From Meloidogyne chitwoodi (Eukaryota > Nematoda > Chromadorea > Rhabditida > Meloidogynidae), in contig JACZZP010000001.1 of NCBI GenBank assembly GCA_015183035.1, forward strand, positions 372,001-436,000: DNA of 64,000 nt. Direction: 5' to 3'. Numbering within the stretch: position 1 is the first letter of the stretch; every line of letters starts with the position of its first letter. Below are positions 55,242 through 64,000 of the stretch, in pieces. The notes below the pieces were generated by a model that did no database searches, was not told the DNA's origin, and saw nothing but the letters and a program-made list of their open reading frames with translations. Both the position numbers and the translations under genes were made by a program.

Positions 55242-55506
55242 CTTGAGAAAAAAAATAAAAAATTTTAAAAATTTTTTATTTTTTAAAATTTATATTTACT
55301 TACCAGATCCCATTGAAATCATAAATTTCGAAAATCGAAAATCGAAAAAATAGCAAAAATATCGAAATCGAAAAACGAAAATCGAAACCAAAAAAACCTC
55401 GAAAATCGAAACTCGAAAATCGAAATTTCGAAACATCTCTGTTCCGGAACTGTATCCTATCACTGTAGCCAACGTCCCAATAGTTTTCGTTTTCTTCAAT
55501 TTTAAT

Positions 55507-58500
55507 TTAAGTATTCAATTGACGCATTCTAGCTTGTTGTGCTGGTTGTGAAACAATAATAGTTGTAACAGTAGTAGTTTGATTATTTTTGACGAATTGT
55601 CCTTTGACCATTTTACGAAAATCTTTTGAAATAATAAACAAACAAATTTCTTCAATGCATTGAAGCAAAGTTAAACTAGTATTAAATATTGAACCAATAA
55701 TAATTGAATTTAATGTTGATGGCCAATTTGTATCTATCAATACATTTAGCTTATACATTCCAATATACCAAGGACAAGGAATTAAACTGACCAAACAAAC
55801 AACCAAAATTCTTATTCGTTCCTTTTGTGTATTAACATCTACTGTTTGCATTTTTCCAGATTCTTTTAAAAATTAATTTGGAAAAAATTGGTTTTAGGCC
55901 CAGACTCGGAATGTTTCAAACCGGGTTTATAGAGATTTTTAGATGCTAGAAAATAAAATTAATCAAAAAATTTATCTGTCGACCACGGCTTTCTCCGCAC
56001 CGGAAAAACTTTACCGAATAATGAAAAGCTGCCTCGTTAATCACATAAAATCAGCTTGGTCCCCTCTGGTTTTAAAATTTTAAGAGGTCTTTATCTCGGC
56101 TAGGATTTGAGACAGGACGGTTATTTTGGTGTCATTCAACTCATCTCCACGAGCTCTTTCGAATGACATATATTGTCCAGATTGAAGTCTTGGCCCGCAA
56201 ACCAACTTTTACCAATAATTTAAATTCGTTAGATACAGTATGTCCGGAAATGATATAACCACCTATATTTTTGTCAATAACTCGGCTCGTTTTAATTATT
56301 TTCACTTCCTTTCTTTTTTATATTGATTATTTAACATTTTTAGACATCCAAACAAAATTTCATTCGATTATTTACTTTTTTTCACATATTAAATTAATTA
56401 ATTCTAAAAGTAGTCGTTTTTGGACCGTCCGGAAATGATATAACCACTTTGATTTATTAAACATTGGAAAAAGAGAAAAATCTGAAAAAAATCTGGTGAA
56501 CTTCTCAATCGATATCAGAAAGATTATTGCAAAAATTATTGTTCCAACACCTTCCAGAGACGAGATATGGAAAGTCTAAAATCAATGGGAAACCGGGTTT
56601 TTACACTTCAAAAAATATTTTCGACCACTTAGACTAAATTCTGAAAAATTTTGAATTATGGGTTTGAAAGCCCATTAAATTTGCTACAAGATGCACTTGG
56701 TCTCATTTCTCAAAAAAATTTCTTCGCCAAGAAGACAGCTCTTTAATATAGGTGTTGTCAATATTACCCCTTTTCAGGGTTTTTTTTGGCATTTTTTGAG
56801 TTAGTCTAATTAAAGAGCTGGCATCTCGGCGAAGAAATTTTTTGGAGAAATGAGACCAAGTGCATCTTGTAGCAAATTTTACGGGCTTTCTGTCGCACTA
56901 ATTGCAATTTTTAAAAACTCGCCCTAAGGGGAGGAAAATATTTTTTTAAGTGAAAAACCCTGTTTTCCGTTGATTTTGGACTTTCTATATCTCGTCTCAG
57001 GAAATAGTTGGAACAATTATTTTTTGGGTATTCTTCCTCATATCGATTGAGAAGTTCACAAGATTTTTTTCAGATTTTTCTCTTTTTCCAAAGTTTGATA
57101 AATCAAAGTGGTTATATCATTTACGGACGGTCAAAAATTGACCACTTTTAAGTTTGTTTAATTTTTTGAATGAAAGAGTTTAAATATTTGACTGAAATTT
57201 TGCATAGTTAGATATAAATGTTTGATAATCATTATTAAAAAAGAATTAAGCAAATCAAATAAAAATAAGTTGAGTTATAGTAAAAAATATGCGTGGTTAT
57301 ATCATTTCCGGACATACTGTATTTATCTTAAGTCAAATTTTAAATATTTTTAAATAAATTAAAAAATTGATGTTTTTAATTTGGCTAGGACTTAGGATCC
57401 GGACTTTGATTAATCCCTAAATCGGTCCGAATCAGAATTAAAAATGTCTCAAATTATTATTCCACTAGCTATTATAAATTTTATAAAATTACTGTAATCG
57501 TAGATAAATTTTGCAAGCACAGCCATATATATTGGTGTAGATACGAGTATAGATGTTATAAGGGGCGAATCACCATAAAATACAATTCCACGAGTAAATA
57601 AGCTATTTTTAAAATTATTTATTTAGGAACAAAAGTGAAGAATCTGTCAACCAAAAATTTTTTTCAAAATTTTGAAGACATAAATGACATTCTATTCGTC
57701 GAGCTAATTCGACTGACCACTCTCGATATTTGCAACTGTTTATGAGCAAAGATCATTCCCATGGGAAGTAAGCTCATTTAGGTGATTATTAGAGTCCGAA
57801 ATTTTAGGTCATAAAAAAGTGTTAACTGACCATAGCTGACCACTGTCTCTCCGAAGGTTAACTTAATCTCTCGTTTGCAAGAGACGCAGAAAAGTAGTGG
57901 TCAGCAGAGAAAATATTTAAAATTCCTTTTGTACAATTCCTTTTCATTTTATACAATTTTCTCTACTTACCACTACTTTTCTACGTCTCTTACAAACGAG
58001 AGATTAAGTAAACCTTCGGAGAGACAGTTGTCAATTATGGTCAGTTAACACTTTTTTATGAATTAAAATTTCTGACTCTAGCGATTACCGAGGCTTCTCC
58101 CCTCATAATTTGTATCGAAACAAAAATAGATAAATATTTGAACGTTCGAAAAAGCTTTGATTATTAAGGATTAGTATTTTTACTAAAGATAAAAGAAAAA
58201 AATTTGACAGAATTTACTTTAAAAATATTTATTAAAAACCTCAAAAAACCATTTTGTGCAATTTGAAGGTTATTTCCAATATATTGTACTGCACTCCAAA
58301 ATATTATGATAATCCATATGATGAAAATTATGTATTTAATGTTACTAAAATAATTAATTTAATAAATTTATAAATTTTATTTTACCTTTTTTTCCAAGTT
58401 TCTTGATAACTAAAAGGAAAGAAAACAGCATGAAAACGATTTAAAGCTAATCCAATAATATGAATATAAATTGAAACAGCCAAAACAGTTGCAGTTGGAG

Positions 58501-58983
58501 ATATAAAAAACAAACTCCAAAATGATGTAAAATGAAGAAAAGTTTGAGAAATGCAAATATAAATTTGAAGAAATTGATAAATAATATTGGCACATGACTA
58601 AAAATTAAAGGTATAATTTCTTTTTAACTGACAACATTTCCTTCTTTACTTAAAAATGGTCAATGAGACATAATGGTCAGACACTGATTTTTTAGAATTA
58701 ATTGACTAGCTCTTGTTGGGCCTATATACTAATATGTCTGACCATTATGCTCAATGACCATTTTTAAGTAAAGAAGGAAAAAGGAAAGGATTTAAAAATA
58801 ACAGAATTGTTTACATAATTAAATTAATTTTACCTTGCTAAAAAGAATAAAAAGTGCAGTTCTTTCCTTTGAAAATTTATAAAGCGGATAAATCAAAAAT
58901 AATAAAAAAATTGCACATAATGTCGAGAAAAATAATGAAAAAACATCTAAATAAAAACCTCTTATTTTCCAATCAATTGCCAT
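55507..58983 (-). CDS. Serpentine chemoreceptor-type GPCR, copy 3 (inverted)
   Basis: Exons 58834-58983, 58386-58597, 58240-58344, 57493-57602 and 55507-55862 give about 310 residues. Exon 2 (212 nt) and exon 4 (110 nt) have the lengths seen in copy 2. Exon 1 ends LIYPLYKFSKERTALFILFS, identical to copies 1 and 2. Exon 2 carries HIIGLALNRFHAVFFPFSYQ and exon 5 RILVVCLVSLIPCPWYIG and SKDFRKMVKGQF. The C-terminal tail is threonine- and valine-rich and differs. The start used (58983) gives a short N-terminus. Intron 3 holds a nested pair of foldback elements and intron 4 a 1.1-kb Tc1-like palindrome. Confidence 0.82.
55940..56195. mobile_element. Degenerate AGGGGGGAGTAAGCTC-family fragment
   Basis: It shares TCTTTATCTCGGC...GAGAC, GGTGTCATTCAACTC and GAGCTCTTTCGAATGACA with the 46.6-47.2 kb copy, in the same order. 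The central GGGGGGAGTAAGCTC is replaced by GCTTGGTCCCCTCTGG. It is one arm only. Confidence 0.6.
56236..57319. mobile_element. Tc1/mariner-like nested palindrome, non-autonomous
   Basis: Ends CAGTATGTCCGGAAATGATA and its inverse are followed on both sides by TA (56234-56235 and 57320-57321), the target duplication of Tc1/mariner elements. Within it, a second pair of ends of the same type (GACCGTCCGGAAATGATATA near 56428 and its inverse near 57130) bounds an inner palindrome. The inner arms contain ACTTGGTCTCATTTCTC and its inverse. No transposase reading frame is present. It sits in intron 4 of GPCR copy 3. Confidence 0.88.
57800..58081. mobile_element. Foldback MITE family B, copy 3, nested
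   Basis: Outer arms AGTCCGAAATTTTAGGTCAT and ATGAATTAAAATTTCTGACT lead into GTGTTAACTGACCATA and the shared family B arms and centre. It has inserted into an AGGGGGGAGTAAGCTC-family element: GGGAAGTAAGCTCATTTAGG precedes and GCGATTACCGAGGCT follows. Confidence 0.82.
58641..58785. mobile_element. 145-bp palindromic element in GPCR copy 3 intron 1
   Basis: TCCTTCTTTACTTAAAAATG on the left is mirrored by CATTTTTAAGTAAAGAAGGA on the right, with ATAATGGTCAGACA inside both arms and a short loop. It lies between exons 1 and 2. Confidence 0.82.
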
Positions 58984-59048
58984 TCTGTAATAAAATACAA
59001 TAACATTTAATTTAATAATAATTTAAAAATTGTTTCCAGCAGAAAAAA

Positions 59049-59413
59049 AGGGTAGGGGACGATTCAGAGTCGGCCGATTCAGAGCAGCCGGTTGTTTTTG
59101 GCCATAACTTTTTTAACCGATCTGAATAGTTCTTTTTTAATCGAAAGCATCCGATAAGCGGATAAATTTAACCAATTGGACCGATCCAATCAGATCAATC
59201 AACAAAAAGTTATAGCGTGATAAAAGTGGAAAATCGTGATTTTTCGAGCATAACTTTTTCTAAAATCAACAGATCTGATCAGTCAAATTAGTGAAAAGAA
59301 TCTACTTTTCGAGCTCTTTCGAATGCCATAAAAATTATTTTAAAAGGTTTAAAATGAAAAAAGTTATACGAGCTACTCTGAATCGGCCGACTCTGAATCG
59401 TCCCCTACCCTTT
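59049..59413. mobile_element. Foldback element with GGGTAGGGGACGATTCAGAG ends
   Basis: The terminal arms GGGTAGGGGACGATTCAGAG and CTCTGAATCGTCCCCTACCC are perfect inverses, followed inwards by CGGCCGATTCAGAG. The centre has looser symmetry and a TTTCGAGCTCTTTCGAATGC module shared with other families. It is upstream of GPCR copy 3. Confidence 0.85.
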
Positions 59414-60866
59414 TACTTTTGTGGGGTAACAATGCCTCTGTGCATAATTTTCAAATATTCATTAAAAATTTTTGCTTATTTAAAATCAGTGAAAAAATTT
59501 TTTTAATAAACTTTTTTCTTAAATTTTAGCATTATATAAAATATGTATAATCCTCATTATAATTATTATAAAAATATTTTTTTAATTTTTTATACCACAC
59601 AGTTATTTTTATAGTTTAGTCAAATTGACGACATTTACACCTTTATTTTTTACTATTTTAAATTTAATTTTTAAATAAATATTTTTTTAAATTAATTAAT
59701 TCCCTCAAAATTACCTTAAAATTAACACAATTTAAAAAATAAAATAAATATTTATTTATTTAACAAAAAATTATCTCTTATCTTGATTAATTTGACTATT
59801 TTACTTTTTTTATTTTGTAAACACAAATAAAAAAGACAAAAAAACTGGCAGGAAAAGCAATCTTAAACTGCTTAAAACGTAAAAACCCCGTAGTTGAGAG
59901 AAAGCGAAATATAAGGGAAAATGAAGAGAAAATTAGAGAAAAAAAGAAAAAATGGAAAAATGAAGAAAAATGAAGAGAAAATAAAAATAAAAGAAATAAA
60001 TAAATTTAAAAAATAAAAAAATAATTTTTTTATTAATAAATTTTGGTCAAATAATAATAAATTTACTGATTATTTTTATCTTTTTTAATTAATTTTATGT
60101 TTTATTTATTTCAACGAAAAAAAATTTAAAAACAAAAAAAAATTTATTTTTCCGTAAAATTATATAATTTTTAGTTTATTTAATTGTATTTATTTGATAA
60201 AATTTATTTTGTTTGATTTTAGGCAATTTTTGGGTAAAAAAATAAATTTTTTTTAATTTTTTTTTAATTTTATTTTATTCTTAAATTAAGTATAAAATAT
60301 TTATTTTTGTTTAAAAATTATTTTTTTATTAATTTACTTAATTATTTTATTGGGATTATTAGTCCAAAGGTTGTCCCCCCTCATCTTTTAGCAATTTTTA
60401 AAAATTAAATTTTGCTTATAAAATTTTTTTCTTTCTTCCCTAATATTAATAAACTTGAAATTCAACCTAATTTAAATTAATTTAAGTTAAGTTAACTAAT
60501 TTAATTAATTAATTTGAAAAATTCTTTCGCTTACTCATTTGTTGCTTACTCACCCCTTTCTTTTAATTATTTCTAAATTAATTAAAAAATTAAAATTGTT
60601 TTATTCTGTTTAAATAATGCAATATGACTCTCTCAATAAAATTATAATTAAATTTAAAATTCATCCATAAAAATAAAATTATTATTTTATTTTTATGGTG
60701 TTAGGATAGAGGTTTAAGGCTGAAAATTAAAAAAATTTTAAAATTAGAAAAAGTCGTGTTTCGAAGTCTCCCAAAAATCTTAACTTTAAGAGGTCTTACT
60801 CTAGTTTTTTTTTCAATTTTAATTTTTAATAAATAAATTATATTTAAATTTAGATAACTAGCTAAA
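59414..60866. other. AT-rich intergenic region between GPCR copy 3 and NPA gene
   Basis: I see no gene. Positions 59895-60000 are purine-rich (GAGAGAAAGCGAAATATAAG and following). The remainder is A/T runs, and any promoter of the allergen gene must lie here. No motif is distinctive enough to call. Confidence 0.5.
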
Positions 60867-63800
60867 ATGCTAGTACATAATTGTCTTCGTAAATTTATAT
60901 TTTTAAATTTATTTTTTATTTCTATTTATTTACTGAAATTTAACAGGTAAAAATTAATTTTTTTAAATAAAATAAAAATAATTTTATTTTTAGTGCTACT
61001 CGTACTGAACGAGAAGGAATTAATGGACAGGATGTGGGTGTTAATATTGAGGTATATTTTAATTAAACCTCTTTAAGTATGTTTGTTTTGTCCTAGGCCA
61101 GTTAAAGTACATGAATCTCGTTATAAGGTCACTTAGTCAAAAATCTCGTTATAAGGTCACTTAGTCAAAAATCTCGTTATAAGGTCACTTAGTCAAAAAT
61201 CTCGTTATAATGTCACTTAGTCAAAAATCTCGTTATAAGGTCACTTAGTCAAAAATCTCGTTATAAAGTCACTTAGTCAAAAATCTCGTTATAATGTCAC
61301 TTAGTCAAAAATCTCGTTATAAGGTCACTTAGTCAAAAATCTCGTTATAAGGTCACTTAGTCAAAAATCTCGTTATAAGGTCACTTAGTCAAAAATCTCG
61401 TTATAAGGTCACTTAGTCAAAAATCTCGTTATAATGTCACTTAGTCAAAAATCTCGTTATAAGGTCACTTAGTCAAAAATCTCGTTATAAGGTCACTTAG
61501 TCAAAAATCTCGTTATAATGTCACTTAGTCAAAAATCTCGTTATAATGTCACTTAGTCAAAAATCTCGTTATAAGGTCACTTAGTCAAAAATCTCGTTAT
61601 AAGGTCACTTAGTCAAAAATCTCGTTATAATGTCACTTAGTCAAAAATCTCGTTATAAGGTCACTTAGTCAAAAATCTCGTTATAATGTCACTTAGTCAA
61701 AAATCTCGTTATAAGGTCACTTAGTCAAAAATCTCGTTATAAGGTCACTTAGTCAAAAATCTCGTTATAAGGTCACTTAGTCAAAAATCTCGTTATAAGG
61801 TCACTTAGTCAAAAATCGTTATAAGGTCACCTTCATATATTACACAATTTTATTTTATTAATTTTTTTTTAGTGGCTAACAGATGACCAGCTAAGTGAAT
61901 TAAGCGAAACAGAAGGACGTTCTGCCCGTCTAACAAAACTAAAACAATATTATGATGCTTTAGAAGAAAGTCCAGCAAAAAAAGAAGCAAAAAATAAAAT
62001 AGTAAAGGAATGCTATGATTGGTTAAACGATGAAATAGTAAATGAAGAAGAGAAAAATGAACTTGAAACATTACATGAAAAGAATCATACAAAATGTCAT
62101 GAAAAGATGCACGAATATTTAAATAGAGTGGAGAAAGAAAAGAGAGAACAGATAGAAGCAAAACTTCCCTTTTGTGAACATGTTTGGTATGGGCAGACAC
62201 ATAAACACGAACATCCGGAAAAACTTTCCGGAAACGAAAAGGGGGGAAATAATAAAGAAAATGCTGCAAGTGAAAATGTTGGAGAGGGAGAGAAAGAGAA
62301 TACTGTAGGAGAGAAGGCGGCAGAAGAAAAGAAAGAGTGTGGTTAGTTTTTCTTTATTTGTTTAAGTTTCATTTCTTTTAAACTTAAAGCTTCTGGTTTT
62401 TTTAATCCGCCCGAGTGTTCACCCTGTGATTGTGATTCTTCTGGTGCAATTAACAATGAATGTAATTTTACAACTGGGCAATGTCAATGTAAATCTGGTC
62501 TTTCTGGTAGACGTTGTGAACAACAATCTCATCATCATATTAAAAAGCGATGGGTAATTTAAAAAAAAAATTTTTTTTGCTTCACTAAAGTTTTTTTAAT
62601 TTTGCTTCAAAAAAATTTTTTATTTTTTTATTTGCTTCACTAAAGTTTTTTTAATTTTGCTTCAAAAAAATTTTTTTCTAATTTTGTTGCTTCAATATTT
62701 TCAAATTTAGACCCACCGCCATCGTCGTCACGACCACTTTTCCGAAGACGACGGGGTCCATGAACACAACGAACTTGAAGATTATTTACGTACACATCTC
62801 TCATGGCTAACAGATGACCAAAAGACTGAGATACGTTCACTTAAAGCAGAGGGCGCAGGAAAAGAATCTTTGCGTTCAAAAGTAATGCAATATTTGGAAC
62901 AAAGTACTGGAGAACAAAGAATTGAAGCATTAAAACAATTAGCTAGTGGATGTAAAGAATTATTACGTAGAATATTTGGAAATGAAGCAGCTGAGGAGAT
63001 AAAACAATTAAAGGAGAGTGGAACGACTTTTGAGGAGTTGGAAGTAAAAATTGGAAAAATGACTGAAACTTTGGATAGTGAAGAGAAGAAGAAAAAAGTA
63101 TGTGAAACAAGAAAATATTATTAACTTTTTATATTTTTAAGGCCAAAGAATATGGCCCCCCCTGTAAAAGAATTTTTGCATTGAGTATGTCACCCCCTCA
63201 GACAACCACCCGTCGCCGTAGAGAAGAAAAATCAAAACAAATTGAACTTTTAGAAAAATCTTTAAAAACACATTTATCTTGGCTAAGTGATGAACAAAAA
63301 GCTGAATTAAAATCTGATGTTGTTGCAGGAAAAACAAGGAGTGAAACAAAGGATAAAGTAATGAAATGGTTTGATGAAATTAGTGAAGAAACTGAAAAGG
63401 AAAAAGCTAAGGAATTGCTACAAGGGGGATGTAGAGAATTAATTAAAGAGGTGAAAAAATATTTAAAATTGTGAGAAATTTTTAAAATGAATTCGACATT
63501 TAGAAATTGAAATTTTCAAAATACTAAACAAAAAATTTCCCAAAATTTTCAAATTTATTAATTATTTTTAAGCTTCTCGGCGAAGAAGCAGCAATCAAAT
63601 TGAAGCAAATGCGCGAGAGTGGTGCTACATCAGAAGTCTTAGCTACTGAAACCGGTAAATTATTGGGAGAATTAAAAGATGAAGCAAAAAAGGAAAAGGC
63701 AGCAATATACACTGCAGCATGTAAAAAAATATTTGGAATTGATAAAAATTCAAGAAAAAGAAGAGATCATCATCATCACCATGAAGGGGGAGGGCATAGT

Positions 63801-63908
63801 TTAGACGATTATTTTAAAACACATTTAAGTTGGTTAGACGATAAACAACGTGAACAACTTAAAACAATGAAGGCAGAAGGGAAAAGTCGTGAGGATATGC
63901 AGAAAAAG
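60867..63908 (+). CDS. npa: Nematode polyprotein allergen (NPA), lipid-binding, incomplete at window end
   Basis: Exons 60867-60946, 60994-61051, 61873-62341, 62390-62553, 62711-63097, 63142-63450 and 63573-63908 are in phase and the gene continues beyond the window. A signal peptide ([14 protein letters not shown]) comes first. Unit 1 begins [11 protein letters not shown] laminin-type EGF module then appears ([35 protein letters not shown]). Next come allergen units opening [20 protein letters not shown] and [10 protein letters not shown]. Basic sites (KKRW, TTRRRRE, SRKRRD) lie before each unit, as expected for a precursor cut into ~130-residue helical proteins. In nematodes these bind fatty acids and retinoids in body fluid and excretions. 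Histidine runs follow the cleavage sites. Intron 2 is filled by a minisatellite. Confidence 0.9.
61107..61822. repeat. 28-bp minisatellite, about 25 units, in NPA intron 2
   Basis: The unit is AATCTCGTTATAA + N + GTCACTTAGTCAAA (28 bp). Units are otherwise identical; nearly all variation is at one position, where G is commonest, T frequent and A seen once. The last unit lacks CT (AAATCGTTATAAGG). It fills most of the 820-bp intron. Confidence 0.93.
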
Positions 63909-64000
63909 GTTAAAATTAATTAAATCAGAAAAACTAAAAGATAAATTCTGGTGGTAAAACTTAAGTTTGTAATTTTTATAAAGTTGAAACTTAAGTTTGT

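Noticed and set aside
55296..55499. Minus-strand ORF MKKTKTIGTLATVIGYSSG...
   Set aside because: It is considered as a possible first exon of the acyltransferase, but it is made of GTTCCGGAAC and TCGAAAATCG repeats and has no signal peptide or acyltransferase similarity.
61107..61822. Possible CRISPR-like array
   Set aside because: Units are contiguous 28-bp repeats with no spacers and lie in a eukaryotic intron, so this is a minisatellite.
61850..62269. Minus-strand ORF of 139 codons opposite NPA exon 3
   Set aside because: It is a shadow frame of the polyprotein allergen exon, whose plus-strand translation has clear family motifs.
62107..62346. Internal ATG as the start of a separate gene ([12 protein letters not shown]...)
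   Set aside because: It lies in frame within NPA exon 3, which is open from the AG at 61871-61872, so it is an internal methionine.

Overview
The window is nuclear DNA of a nematode, most likely a root-knot nematode (Meloidogyne) or a close relative. The base composition is extremely AT-rich. Most introns are 40-60 nt and end in a TTTCAG or TTTTAG type acceptor. There is a nematode polyprotein allergen gene, a transthyretin-like gene, serpentine receptor genes, an SGNH-type acyltransferase, and an expanded tandem family of F-box-like genes of the type common in Meloidogyne assemblies. The genus is inferred from gene families recalled from general knowledge, not from a search.

Layout. Positions 1-2,000 are low-complexity DNA with a tRNA-like relic. 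Positions 2.0-6.5 kb hold an F-box-like gene (-) and a row of decayed copies of the same family (+). Positions 6.8-16.5 kb are a housekeeping block: an ASC-1/TRIP4-type zinc-finger gene (-) divergent from CCT-eta (cct-7, +), then a small mitochondrial-type membrane protein (+) and the trifunctional-protein beta thiolase (HADHB, +). Positions 18.0-20.9 kb carry a transthyretin-like secreted protein and an unrecognised secreted or membrane protein with a KR-type cleavage site. Positions 21.7-28.1 kb are a tandem segmental duplication. Each unit contains a small secreted protein gene (+) and the terminal exon of a GH35 beta-galactosidase (-); the left unit keeps only the exon and has since received a solo LTR with a 5-bp target duplication. 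Positions 27.7-35.4 kb are the full beta-galactosidase gene (-). Its 3.8-kb intron 3 holds a complete RPL23A gene on the opposite strand, a U2 snRNA-like sequence, an F-box relic and transposon fragments. Positions 37.4-41.1 kb contain two tandem serpentine GPCR genes, and 55.5-59.0 kb a third on the other strand. Positions 41.8-49.7 kb are a head-to-tail array of four five-exon F-box-like genes plus one truncated copy. Positions 49.9-55.2 kb hold a multi-exon membrane acyltransferase with SGNH domain (-) whose 5' end is missing. Positions 60.9-64.0 kb hold the start of a nematode polyprotein allergen gene, which runs off the window.

Interspersed elements are mostly palindromic foldback elements sitting in introns. 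At least six families recur. They include a Tc1/mariner-like nested palindrome with TA flanks and a 28-bp minisatellite of about 25 units inside the allergen gene.

Exon models below were built by hand by matching GT-AG sites, reading phase and family similarity. Exon boundaries are therefore predictions. I found no CRISPR-like or bacterial system. The most unusual observations are the splice-donor hairpin in the GH35 gene, the genes nested in its intron, the intron converted to coding sequence in one F-box copy, and the near-identical F-box exon 1 beside divergent exon 2 in the array.
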